Source of the DNA: Stenopsyche tienmushanensis
Lineage: Eukaryota; Arthropoda; Insecta; Trichoptera; Stenopsychidae
Direction of reading: 5' to 3'
Assembly (NCBI GenBank): GCA_008973525.1
Contig: WACJ01000381.1
Span: 62,001-126,000, forward strand
DNA: 64,000 nucleotides
Shown here: positions 1 through 12,213 of the stretch, piece by piece
How the letters are laid out: the number at the start of each line of letters is the position of its first letter
How positions within the stretch are numbered: the first letter of the stretch is position 1
The notes under the pieces: model-generated
Seen by the model: the letters and a program-made list of their open reading frames with translations, nothing else
Databases searched by the model: none
What the model was told of the DNA's origin: nothing
Program-made: the position numbers and the translations under genes

Positions 1-35
1 TAGAAATCGCCGATGAATCACTTTTTCCGCGTATT

Positions 36-1644
36 ATGGTCAAATACGTAATTAACTCATCAGCGCAGTGTCAGTGTAGAAGCGTTGTTGTAGCTTGTTG
101 GTCGTCAGTCGTGTGCGCATCAGATATCAACATGGCACTTATCGAGTTCATCTCCAAAACCTCAATCTTAACGGTATTTATTCTATCCAGTTTTGTTTTT
201 TATTGTTTTTGTTGAGTTTTGCTAATAACCTTGTAATAAATGTCGGGCCATATGTCAAATTCCATATCAAACATGTTTGTTGTTTTACTCTGTATATTGT
301 CAATGTCTAGTTCTTACTTTTTATTGAATATTTCTGCAACGTGGCATATTCAATGTAAATATCATACTATTTCAAACATACGCATAATGTATTTCAATAG
401 ATTTCTCCTTGAGTAATGTAAATATTAGTCCTATAGCTTAAAACGTCATTACGCGCCATTATTTTTATGCGTCTGTCAAAGCATTTGCTTTACTAGTAAT
501 GTGTGTGTATTTAAAATAGTTTAAATCAATAATTTGTATGCTTTTACAGGGAATCCCAATTGAAGATCTTTACTGTACTCAAAATGGTAAAAAAATTTAT
601 TCGGATGACGATGTTAATGGTGATGCTCCATTACGTTGGGCAGTACGCTTGGTTGGCGGTAAAGGTGGATTTGGATCAATGCTTCGAGCTATTGGAGCAC
701 AAATTGAAAAAACAACAAACCGTGAAGCATGCAGAGATTTATCTGGCCGTCGCTTGAGAGACATCAGAGAAGAACGCCGACTACGAGAATGGGCTGCGCA
801 ACAACCTCAACGCGAGGAAGAAGCCCAGAAAAGAAGAGAAGAACGCATCAAAAGGTATTTTTTTAAATTAATATTCAGCGAATTTAGTCATTTATACAAC
901 ACACTGAATACTATTATAAAATAGATAATTTTTATTCATAATTATGGTTTATTGGGTATGGAAGTTGGCTGATTATTGATAATGAGGTTAAAAATCATAT
1001 ATTATGCGCAATATTTATTGAATGGAGCGCACTAATTTTAAAAATAAAATTTGATGATTTGCACACAATTTGCCATAACAACTCACAACAATTCACATCA
1101 AATTCGACAGATTCAGAACGTGGCCGCTAATTTCGAGCGTCTCTATTGAAAGAACCTTTACGATCTATTGTAGATGTATTTTAATTTAAAATAATAAGTT
1201 ATACTAATTAATCATGCATGTTTTGTTTATAGATTATTAGCTGTTCCTAAATATGAGTTTAAAGATGATGCTTATGAAGAGGCACGGCGTGGTCTAGAAG
1301 AATCTGTTGATGCTGCAGTCGAAAAAGGTTTCCAAGTTGCTGGTCCTTCAACTTCCAAAAAGACACAAGCTCCAAAACGAAAATCAAATATGTTATGGTA
1401 AGTTCATTGCCTTTAACTAAATCTTATAATTCTGTTCTTGAACATAGTTTAATATTCCAAATTTATTTATAGGGATCATGATCTATCTGATGTTGAGCTA
1501 TCCGATGATGATAGTGATGATGATAATAAGAGCAAAGAAGAATCAAGCAATGAGAGTGACAAATCCAAAAGTGATAATGAAGTTTCAGTTGCAAAAAAAC
1601 CTAGACTTTCAGAATCATCTACCATACCTATTATTAGTGCATAA
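36..1644 (+). CDS. SDE2: SDE2 homologue, replication stress/splicing regulator (4 exons)
   Basis: Coding exons 36-173, 550-854, 1233-1397 and 1473-1644, all with GT-AG borders and matching phases, give about 259 aa. SDE2 is a nuclear protein whose ubiquitin-like (UBL) N-terminus is cut after a diglycine; it acts in pre-mRNA splicing and, in vertebrates, in the PCNA-linked replication stress response. Seen here: the UBL tail with IPIEDLYCTQNG, the processing site VGGKGGFGSMLRAIGAQIEK, then TNREACRDLSGRRLRDI, an Arg/Glu-rich helix and an acidic Ser/Asp tail ending PIISA. The start is uncertain: the ATG at 36 gives a UBL of normal length (about 84 residues to GG), the ATG at 132 would shorten it, and the frame is open to the window edge. 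It is much shorter than human SDE2, and I see no C-terminal SAP domain. Confidence 0.88.
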
Positions 1645-1690
1645 TTTATATAACTTGTATCATACTTTAAGATTTGATGTTTTTTCATTT

Positions 1691-1696
1691 AATAAA
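1691..1696 (+). terminator. Polyadenylation signal of SDE2
   Basis: A canonical AATAAA lies 47 nt after the SDE2 stop codon, followed by T-rich sequence. It is the obvious 3' processing signal for the gene. Confidence 0.6.
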
Positions 1697-2896
1697 TTAT
1701 AATAAGTAATTTTTAGTAGTTTTTTTTTTAAATAATTTATTATATATAAACAATCTATCCTCTGAGAGATATTTAGTCCTTTTGACGTTAATGAGAACCT
1801 TATGTCCATTAATTTGAATCTTCTTTAGATCATGGACCATATATCTTTTCAGCTTACGCATCCTGGAGGTTTGGTTTGATTAGCTCTTCGATCAGGCGGT
1901 TGGGCTGTGTATTTAGTCTTTGTTTATATTGTTTTTGCTTCCAAATCCGAATTGAGAAGATAAATATTTAAAGTAACTACAGATCAAAATATGAAGAACG
2001 ATATATAAATTTATACTATTTAATTTGATGATTGCTTAGCTCATATTTAAATATATGTAAGCCAGGACACATTATAACACATCACTAAATAAGTTCGAAG
2101 ATTTTTTTGAAAGAAATTGTGAAAAAACGACCTCAAATGAAGAAGAAATACTTCGAAACAGTCGAAAGTAATTCATTAAAAATAAGATAAATAATTTTTA
2201 TTATTAATTTTAATGATTCTAATTTACATCATGTTTTTGGAATCAAGTACGTTTTCATTTATTTAAATAAAAATTGTATTTATAGATTAACGTCATTATT
2301 ATTTTAATATATTAAGACCATACTGGAATGCATACGGAACACATTTAGGTATCCATTATTATTTATTTACACATATATACAAGACGGATTATTCAATAAA
2401 TTTATAAATGATTATAATAATAACATCCATTTTAAGCATTACAAAGCGCAAAACCGTCTTATTCAAGTCATCGTAGGGCAGTCGAACATAGTTTACTTTA
2501 TGAACGGAGCCTCCTCAATATCCATTCATGAAAACAGATCATTGATATCATCTGTATCAAACATTCAATTCTTCATCCTCTCTATATTGAAAACAGCGTG
2601 CCCTCCGACTTTTATTTGCTATAAATATTTTATACAATTACAAAAAATCTTAAATTTCAGATATCAAAAAATATACCATAACTATTAATTAGTAATATAA
2701 ATATATAAATAAATTTTAGCATAATAATACTATGTGTTTCATGGATGTATGCTATAAATATTTTTGCTATGTTAACATTTTTTAGACATAAAAACTTTTA
2801 AGCATTTAAAAATTGAAATAGATGATTGATCATAGACCGAATGCTCGGTTTAATATTTTAAAAATACCAGTTCATATAGTGTGCATTAAAGATGTA
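1697..2896. other. Intergenic AT-rich stretch with a mariner end fragment
   Basis: No credible gene is visible between the convergent 3' ends of SDE2 and ITGA-A. Around 2085-2108 is a sequence resembling the terminal repeat of the mariner at 12214-14092 (ACACATCACTxAATAAGTTCG), followed by short transposase-like text; it looks like a solo end or a heavily deleted copy. The rest is low-complexity AT. Confidence 0.45.
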
Positions 2897-3949
2897 TTAT
2901 TTTGGAGGTTTTTTGAGATCTTCTTGGGGCAAATCTTCAAGAGATGCCTCGTCAATTGGATAGTCTTCAAAATCTTCTTCCGTAAAATCTGGTTCATTCT
3001 AAAATTAATTAACCCAAATTAATTATCTCTTTTGAAATTCGTTTGATACATGATTTGTAAGCACGATATAAAGGTATTCTTACATTTTTATCATTCATTA
3101 TTGCTTGTAGATCATCTCTTTTCTTGCGCTTGAAAAATCCAACCTGAAATGATTTGAATTTTACAAGTGTTCACATCGATATGAGATATATTATTTTATT
3201 ATCGATTAAAACTACAGCTTAAATACATAGCCTACATGTAACAAGACATTCCAATACAATATTTTTGTTAAATTCTATAATATTATATATGTTTTAACGT
3301 TTGAACTTATTGTGCAAAAGTCGCCAGACCAAGTGTTACCTACTTTATTGTATTGTAGCTATCAAAACATTGATAATTTTGCAATTGTTGTTGTTGCTCG
3401 ATTAAGCTATTTGACTTAGTGCTATCAATTTTTTTAAAATGAATATGTCACATTAAATGTACCACAAATTGATATTGAATTTGATAGAAGGACAACGGTT
3501 GGAAGGAAATTGTGGTAACGATAAATGCATTTTGTGATAACAAAAATTGCGATTTTTAATACTCTATTCTAAATTTCAGCACTCTTTTGCACACAATACT
3601 CTTTTAAAGTGATTTCCATATGCGTGGCTTAAATAATTAAATTCGTATAACGAAACCAAAGGATGACTCCAAATGAACGTCTAATCATTGGAAAACTTTC
3701 CACGGTAATATAAGTTGTAAAATATGAATAGTTTTAATATGCTATAAATGTTGGTATTATAACACTGAAGGCAGAGTTCCAAGCCTCGGCTCTGAGCGCG
3801 GGAAGGAACTAGCTAGATTTTGTAAGTGAAAAGTAAAAAAAAAGCTAAGATAGCAGCATAAATTAGTAAGATAGATATATATCATATGATTTATGGGTGG
3901 GAAGAAGTCTAACCTGATCGTACAGAGAAAATAGTGCAAAAAACCCTAA

Positions 3950-4570
3950 AAGAAGACAGACAAGGTCTGTGTCCAGCCGGTCCACTTTTCGTACCGCTGA
4001 CATAACGAATGAGCGCTTCGCAATCGGACTCTATACCCAAATATGTCTAAAGAACGATTACGAACTCTCATTATAAAACGAAGTTGTCCGAAGAAGACTG
4101 ATCGGGTGGGTTGTTTAAAAATTGCAATCGGTCAAAAATTTGGTTGTCTTTATTTCATTGCGGGGTTATGCCGGCTGGGTCGGCGCAATGTTTAAGCGAT
4201 AACGAAGAACATAGGGATTATACAACTTAGTATATGTAGATCGGACATACAGCGTCTAACGGGTGTGTAGGAACTATGAAAATGTTCAGAAACCCATCTG
4301 ACTCTCAAGATACATCAACGACAGATGATAGACAGTGTCTTTCTAGTTTGGAGGGCCTTCAAACAGACATTTTTACTGTCGCCGCTGTGCGATCTGTTCC
4401 GGGTTTTCCCGGACTCAGTTTAAAGGGGAATGCAGCAGATGACACATAGTATTGATTCATGTAAAGTAGAATGACCAAGTTAAATAAAAAAATATGTGCA
4501 ACTCTCGACCGGGCTCAGTTGCGCCCGTGGTGAGCGCCTGCTTTGCCATCTCTTGTTACGACCCTGCGAC
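3950..4570 (-). repeat. Dispersed LINE-3'-derived repeat, copy 1
   Basis: Minus-oriented copy of the family best seen at 6525-6990. It contains the same blocks: gcccgtggtgagcgcctgctttgcc, the Asp-Arg-Arg 'gggtcggcgcaatg' block and 'ccggtccacttttcg'. An unrelated segment of roughly 240 bp (about 4220-4460) sits inside it. Located in the intron between the tail exon and the transmembrane exon of integrin copy A. Confidence 0.6.
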
Positions 4571-6299
4571 ATGAAACCAAGCGTCAGAATGGAATAGGTT
4601 GGGTACTGAAGGAAACATCTATGAGTTTGCAGGAAGGACATCTTCCCGCAACCAAGGCTATTCGACGACTCTCCCCTTCCCACGCATCACCACAAGATGG
4701 AAAACATTTAGACAGATGACGTATTCTAGACGCAATTTGTCGTTAATCTGTCGAATTAAATCTACATAGATCAACTGTAGCTTTGTGTGGGGATGCCATT
4801 TCGCCCACATTCGAAGCTAATTCCTGGATATTTCATTATAAAGGATCACATTCAGATGGAAAAGATCATCGCGCTAATAAAATTGAGAGGCTGGAAGTAT
4901 CAATATTTCCGATCGATCGTCTCGATCCAGGCATAACCTGATTTTCTGAATCCAAACAAGTAAATACTGAGACGATTCATAAAGTTCAATTCAAACGATG
5001 ATTATAATTTAGCCTCTCACCCATATATTACATCCTCATCTATATGAAAAATCCGATTAAAATAATATTATCATCATTCAAACAAACGTGGAAAGCAATG
5101 GGGATAAGACTGAATAAAATTTGCTTTATCCCCAGTCTTTATCTATTAATTTTATAAATCTAAATTTTGAATTATACGTACTTTTATGAGACCACCGATC
5201 ACCAACATCAGAAGAAGTATACCGAGGAAAACTGAGAATATAATTAGCCAAAGAGCAACCTTAGTATTTTGAGGTGAACTAATGAACACAGTTTCGATGA
5301 TGTAACTGCTCTCCAAATTTGTTTGATCCTTGACGCCCAATATATTAGCTTTCCCTTGTATATTTAAGAGGACAATGTCCTTTGAACCCATCGAGACGTC
5401 TGAAATGGAAGCGAAACATCAGTTTAGATCGTTGATATCTTGAATTTATTATATTGGAGAAATGAATCTGATCAAACCTTTGAGTGTTGAGACATTTAAG
5501 GCCATTTTGAGTTGTAAACGTGCTGCTCGCGTCTTGAACGGTCCAATGATGCATTTAACTTCGTGGCAAAGAAAATCTTTTCCGCAGGCAACTTTAGTAG
5601 TTCTGTTGGTAATCAACTGTGATTCAATTGTGTTGTTTTTATTTTTAATATCTGACCGATCAATTGGAGTCATTCCATTGCCTCTTGCTATTATGGTTGA
5701 AACTAAGTTTGTCGCTTTTTCTAAGCTTGTCGCCTTTGGTGTTCCCGTATCATTGTTTGAGAGTTGTTTTTTACCATCATAGTATATGAAATCTGTGTTT
5801 TTGCAGTAGAAAGATTGACCATTCAATTGACCTTCAGGTCGATAGATTTGCATAAATGTATAATTTCCAGATTGGTTTGTATAAGCATATGGAATGCTTA
5901 CACTGAGCAAAACCTCATCAACCTCACTTATTCCGGACTTTTGCAATTGGAAAAATTGTTCAAATATTACAAACTCCTTTGAAACTTCCTCTTCGGTCTG
6001 TTCATAATGATAGATATCTTGTAGGGATTTTCTGCAATTATTATACATAAAAACAAATTAGTGAACAGAACCTAAGCATGATGAAAATCTAACGCAATCT
6101 TTATTTAACTATCTTTTTTAAACCGATTACATACAAAATATAAAACCAGTGGTATGGGTCTATTACGACGACAGATTAAAAAGCTATTTTTAGTAAAAGT
6201 AATTTTTCCAAAACATTGAAAAAAAATCTATTTCGATAAACCTTACACTTAGGACATAAGGCCTATGTGTGAAACGTATCAAAATTTTGTCTGATTTAG

Positions 6300-6465
6300 G
6301 ACAAATTTGATTGATCGTCACGTAAAGTGGAACTTCAACCAGTGTAGAGGAAAAAAGAGGGAGATACATTTATAAAAATGCTACGGATAAGCGCCGCACC
6401 ACCTCTGCTGTGTAGCAACGCGCCTATTTTATTATTTATTACACAAACACAGCTTATATTTTATT
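6300..6465 (+). repeat. SINE/MITE-like dispersed repeat B, copy 1
   Basis: Contains a block resembling gaaactccaaccggcagttgg, then gaaaaaagagggag, a central CG-rich 'cgcatgcg'-type segment (diverged here), and a shared 3' end of 'gcgcctattttattatttattacac'. Similar copies are at 8780-8990 (opposite strand), 25265-25500 and 30640-30860. No coding capacity is seen. Confidence 0.5.
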
Positions 6466-6524
6466 TTGTTTATAGGAGTTAACAAGTATCTTTCCTTTTT
6501 TCATACATTAGCATCATCATTAGG

Positions 6525-6990
6525 GCCATAAAAAAGGCGCGGCAAAGCAGGCGCCCACCACGGGTGCAACTGGACTTGGGGCGCAAAACACAGAATACCG
6601 ACCCGGTCGAGTCGAGTTTTTATTTTATTCAACCATTCTACTTTACACGAACCAACACTGCTTGAATCTGTCCGTTTTTATAATACAATATATACTGAGT
6701 TGTCTAATCACTCTTTGCTTCGTTAGCGCCTAAACATTGGGCCGACCCAATCAGCATAAGTCCGCAATAAAATAAAGACAACAATATTCTCGACCAATTG
6801 TAAAATTAGCCACTCGATCAGTCTTCATCGGACAACTTCGTTTCATAACGAGAGTTTTTAATTGTTCTGTAGACATGCTCAGGTATGGCGTCCGATCGCA
6901 AGGCGTTCTTCCGTCATGTCAGCGTTCCGAAAAGCGGACCAGTTGAACACAAAGACATTGTGGCCTTCTCTTTTAGGGCCTTTTGCAAGA
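6525..6990 (+). repeat. Dispersed LINE-3'-derived repeat, copy 2
   Basis: About 465 bp beginning near gggccataaaaaaggcgcgg and ending in a short frame with text like VSVPKSGPVEHKDIV. The same peptide text appears in the other copies and in the C-terminus of the R1-like LINE at 17900-19612 (ERPVGHKDLV), so the family looks like truncated 3' ends of a LINE. Lies in an intron of integrin copy A. Confidence 0.6.
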
Positions 6991-7049
6991 TTTTTGATCT
7001 GCACGATCACGAAGCATTAGCATGGCTTTCAGAGGAAGATTATTATTCA

Positions 7050-7260
7050 GCTGGTATTATTGGCTCTCCGAAGAGTAAACAAGAAGAGGCTTTATCTTCT
7101 TGTCGCCACTCGCATTCGCACAAAATAGGAATGTCAGACGATCTTTCATCAGTTTATGGCTCGGTAACTTGGTCCGACGGTACTTCACACTCGCTCGTGC
7201 GATTCGTAACCCGAAATTTTGCTCGTAAACTGAGACAAAAATAACTCGTAACCTGGAACA
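7050..7260 (-). mobile_element. Tigger/jerky-type DDE transposase fragment
   Basis: The minus frame reads KDRLTFLFCANASGDKKIKP followed by LLVYSSES, a well-known signature of the CENP-B/Tigger/jerky (pogo superfamily) DDE_1 transposase core. Only this patch is preserved and it lies directly beside the repeat at 6525-6990. No terminal repeats identified. Confidence 0.65.
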
Positions 7261-8534
7261 CTCGTAAGCCAAGATTCCACACGTTAGGTCGGGTATTTTT
7301 GGGACTATCATCGTATGTTTTTCTTAAATATACATTATAATATATTGCATTTATAAAAGTGTTATTTAAATTTTAAGCCCGGGTGGAGGAGGGGACCTCC
7401 GAGTTTAATTTAGGACGCTCATTTAGCGGACCACCTGGATGAACTTGTCGAAGGACACTTTCGTGATCGTCTCGATAGGGAATGTGGGAAATTTGTAAAG
7501 ACTTAATACTTTTCCACAGGAAATAGTGAAAAACTACTCTAGGCGACCTTGTTGATTTTACTGGAAAGGACTTTCTGGAGTACAAAGAGTCCAGTCTCCC
7601 CCTTTCTTGCGCTACAGAGCGCTGCACTTATTCCTGCGAATACGAAATTGTCATAAGTATTGGTTTTTATTTCGAAATTAAAAAAAGATTATACCCAATG
7701 ATGTCAATAGAGGCTTCAAATCGGAGAGGCAATTTAAAAATGGCAATATTATTGATCGGATTTATTTCCTTGCTTCTTGTCATTACTTCGGCTTTAAATT
7801 CTAGGACATCGCCAGAACGCTTGTTGTCGGTTATATCCGACATGTCTATCTCAATCCAATGACTCTGTATTTAAAAAATATATCAAAGATAGGACAACGA
7901 TTTGAAAAGTTTTTCATAATTATGACTCGTATTATTACCATGGTGGTGTTTCCTCGCATGGGATTATCGACATTACAAAAAATATTCGTATCGATGATAC
8001 TACAGTAAGATGATATACGATCGAGGGATGTCAATGGCGGTAGAGTTATTTTAACTTGAGTCATATAAGCGTGCTCTCCTTTGTTTTCCACAGTAATCTT
8101 TAACTTATGTATTGTCGTCAATCCAAGAACGAATGTTTCTCTGAAAAATATAATGGTTTTTAATAAAATTTTAATTTAAATTTAGACAGGATGGCGATTT
8201 AAAGAATACGCAATGAATTTAACTATATGGTAAATCGTTCATAGTTATTTTTACCGGCCATCTTCTGTACTCAATTGAACACTCAAGTCTACACTACAGA
8301 TTTCGTCGGCACCGCAACCAGTTGCAAATGGTATTTCCAAACTTGTTTCAACTTCATCTGCTGTTGGATAATGTTTGTCGAAGTAATCTATGCCTAAAAA
8401 ATAAGTATATTTTTTATAATAGTGTATATGGTTAATGTGTTCAACTTCAAAACTATTTAAATTATAGGAGCAAAATTTCTTTTAAAGCAAACAAACAAAG
8501 ACCTATTCAGGTCATGCCAAAATTTGCAATCTGC

Positions 8535-8630
8535 TCCAGGGCCGTAACAAGGGGTGGCAAAGCAGGCTTGGGGTAAAAAAAGTTGAAGAACGACCCGGTC
8601 GAGAGTTGCGCATGATTTTTATTTTACTTG
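8535..8630 (+). repeat. Dispersed LINE-3'-derived repeat, short fragment
   Basis: About 95 bp matching the head of the family (gggccgtaacaaggggtggc, aaagcaggc, gacccggtcgagagttgc). It has no downstream coding-like part. Intronic in integrin copy A. Confidence 0.5.
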
Positions 8631-8779
8631 ACCTAGATCAGTAAGCTTTTTAAGAAGTGAAAACATATCACAAATTTATAAAATGCTGCATTAAAACTGA
8701 GTGCTTGGAAATAAATTATGCTTAGATATAAAAATATTGACTAAAAGATGGAGGGGTGTATTGTGTAATATATAATAAA

Positions 8780-8990
8780 ATAGGCGAGATACTAGTCTGG
8801 TTGCTTTATGCTATGTATAGAAACACACAGTAGAGGCGACATGGCGCATGCGCATATAGCGTATATATAACGTATGCGACGGACACGAAGAAACCATAAG
8901 CGATCTTCTCTCTCTTTCCGACCAACTGCCGATTGGCGTTTGACTTTCCGTGGCGTTCAGGACAATTTTCCCTACCGCACCTATAGAAGT
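8780..8990 (-). repeat. SINE/MITE-like dispersed repeat B, copy 2
   Basis: Reverse-oriented copy of the element at 25265-25500. Shared blocks are ccgaccaactgccgattgg, gactttccgtggcg, gcgcatgcgc and 'taatatataataaaataggcg' at its edge. Intronic in integrin copy A. Confidence 0.55.
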
Positions 8991-9944
8991 TTCACTTCAA
9001 AAAAATCATGTGAACAGTCCTAACACTATAACAAAATATTGAAGCTTTTATAGGGTACGCAATATTTTTAGCAAAGGCTGTATTGTATACCCATATCTAA
9101 ATACATATACTCCTAATACTATAAAATACTGCCATAAAAATTACCTGTTATGTTGTTTTTTGATATGACAATTGGCATTATCAACTTAGTATTATCCATG
9201 ATAGCCACCGTCGCTGATATCCTAAGAGGTTCTAGAAAATTTACAATGTTTTTCTGAAAAAAAAAAGAAAATACTGTAAACATGTGGATTTTAATGAAAA
9301 TATTGTCGAACAACCATCGGGCATACCTCCATTCTTATTGTTAAAATATGACATTTTTCTTTTTTCGGTTGGAGACTATCTTGTATCAAAATTTCGTTTC
9401 TTGTATTCTTGTTTCCATCAAAAAAGGCTCGCCTAAGGTTTGTGTCAACCGATATATTCAGCTCGAAATCTAAAGTCACATATAATCACATTAGGAAAAC
9501 CTGTTTTTATGCATATATTAATATATGATTACATACGTAGTATGCTTACTTAGTACTGATAATTCAAACATTGACGAATAGCTGTAACAAAGTTTAAGGG
9601 TGAAATTTTTGGTTTCTCTCAAGAGTTGATCAAAGTTGTATCGTTCCAAATTAATAAGTATTTTCGCAACGGGTCTTCCACGAAACACCACCGTGTGTCC
9701 ACTGATATGTGCACCCACAACCACGTCTGAAATCAGTTATTTTGAATAATCTTCTTTAGCTGGCCTTGATGTCGTATTTAAACTACAATACACAATCAAT
9801 AGTTAATCTGAAGTTTGAAGAAAGAAGTCTACTACCCTCAGTCTACTAGATAAATAATGTTTCCTCTTGAAGTAGTTATCAAAAATCTGTGATGTGTGTG
9901 AAGTTTATTTTACTGATGAATGGAATTAAATGTTTGAAAATATT

Positions 9945-10172
9945 TTAATCTAAAATGACAAAACTTTTACAAAAAGCTTTAAATGCCCTAAGGTAAGAGG
10001 GAGTGGCCACAAGGTTTCTGTGTCCAACTGGACCGAATTTCAGACCACTGACACAATGAAGGAACGCCTCGCAATCGAACGCCATACCCGAACATGAAAT
10101 ATATCTACCGTTTTTTTGGCATATAGTTTTTTTTAAAATAAAAGTTTTGATGTTCCGTTTGTCTGGGAACAA
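9945..10172 (-). repeat. LINE C-terminal coding remnant (same dispersed family)
   Basis: A 75-codon open minus frame includes CEAFLHCVSGLKFGPVGHRN and LVATPSYLRAFKAFCKSF. This is the longest version of the peptide seen in the repeats at 6525, 52735 and 18040. It reads as the end of a retrotransposon ORF2, not a host gene. Confidence 0.55.
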
Positions 10173-11379
10173 CGTGTCTATCAGATTGTATATTAATAAT
10201 GGTTAAAAGTGTAACTAACGGCACACAGAGACTATTTCACTAAATCGAGTACTGTCAATCACCGCGGCACGATACGTGTTAACAAAATGATACCATCAAA
10301 ACCAATCCTTATCATAACTTACCAGGATAATTGTTGTTATCCAAATCAACCGGAGGAGCAATAGAAATACCGAACCCTCGAATCCCTTTATAAAATTCTC
10401 TTGGTGTAAGAATCATTGTTGGAAGAACGTTTCCTTGTGGTCCTTTTGGACTACCAGCCCAAATAGCAACAGCTCCAACGCCATCGTTTGCATATGGAGC
10501 GCCCACCAACACTTCTATTATATAAAAATGATCATTGATTTCAAATTTGAATAGAATCAAACCAATTTAAACTGCTAAAAATACTACGAACCCTTATGGC
10601 CGTCTACATCTAGATCGACGGCAGCAATTGCAGATCCAAAGCGACTATTGTGTCCGAATGAAGATGGAGCACGTAATTCTTTAAGGCCCGTCGAAGGACG
10701 AAGCGAATCCTTTAAAGAAATCATTTGGTTATTTTATGGTATTTTATTTGTCCTTGTATTGTAAAACATAGGGCATATGTGTGAAACATAGCAAAAGACC
10801 CCCCCTAATCTCCTAAAAAAAATACGGACACATGACAGAAACTTCCCTTAACACACTCGTCGCCAACCGTGAATCGGTGTTGTTTCTCATGGAGGCCAAA
10901 TTCGATAGTCGGAGCATAAACAAAAGGAATAGCTGTATAATATTATAATTCATGGGATAAACACGGACATGTGTCGCATCTTCTCTCAGATGTTTTTTAA
11001 TCTTAAATCGATAAGCTTGACTCTGTATTAGTCTAATTTAACAAAAACAAAGTAAAGATAAGCAAATGTGTACAGACAAAGGTAGGAATGCTAATTTCGA
11101 AGTCGATCTCGAAAGATATTTAGACAGTTGTCATTTGGAAGATATTGTAGAAAAACGTTCGTAAAGTTAACATTGGTAAATCGTTATAGAAATACGTAAC
11201 AGTGAGAGGCTGGATTCGTTTTTTAGAGAAAAAATGTAAAAAGACTCGCAACGTATTGAGCTAATTGTTCAAAATCTTCTCATATGTGTTTGAATTGTTT
11301 AAATGAATACCATGCTACATAATATAATGTGCTAATTCCATTAAATAGAAATGAAATAACTTGTTAAATCGTTTATAAG

Positions 11380-11470
11380 CGGAGGAAGAAAACGTCCACC
11401 GAAATTACGCGACGGGGCCCGTGCGGGGTACGCCCGTCCAACATATACGGTGGATGCAGCGACGAACGAG
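11380..11470. other. GC-rich patch in intron, unidentified
   Basis: A short GC-rich stretch with gacggggcccgtgcggggta stands out from AT-rich intron sequence between integrin copy A exons 7-9 (just below exon 8). It may be a piece of a transposon; no family recognised. Confidence 0.3.
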
Positions 11471-12213
11471 TTAATGAAGTTGCTTAGTATGCAAAGAAGT
11501 GTAGAAACAACTTACTATATTGCTTCCTATGTAAATAAAAACTGTTGGAACCGGAAGCATCGGAGCTGACACCAATAAATCATCCAAGGTGTCATTCGTG
11601 ATATCAGCAACTTCCATCGCTGCTCCAAAATAGCCTCCGTATTCATCCCTGGTCAGTTCCTGTATGACGATTGGTGCTTCATAATGTCCATTGAATTTGT
11701 AAACGACAACCTTAAAATCACAATTGCGTTCGCTTATAAGAAAATGCAGATATTAATCTAGTTCTTTAAAAAATAAATAGAATACCTTTCCACAATACTT
11801 GTCTGCACGTGGAACGCTTGCTACGAATAAACGCTCTCTGGATGGAAAAAACCGACCCGCTACAACACTGTATCCCATATAATCGGCATCCCGAAAAGTT
11901 TTAAACGTTAGTGGTACTATCCCCTTTTTTATTTGTAGTTGTTTTCTAGCGCAAGAAAAAGAGCATATATTGTTTTTCACATAGTCAAAAAGTTGCAGAG
12001 ACACATGACCAGACACTATAATCATAATCATATCCATTTTACAATTTGAATACTTAAAGATACTCAAAAATCCTTTGGTTAAAAAATAAAATTAGGAGAT
12101 TGGAAAATTGATATTTGCTGTTCAAATCATCTCATTCTAATTTATTGATATGTGGAAGGCAAACGGATATGATAGCTTAAGAAATAAGTATGAAGTACAC
12201 TTTTTTGTAGTTG

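Noticed and set aside
95..310. 71-codon frame near the left edge
   Set aside because: It overlaps the SDE2 first exon in another frame and has no family text.
5462..5782. 106-codon plus-strand open frame
   Set aside because: It is the antisense of integrin copy A exon 17 (6031-5478); no independent coding text.
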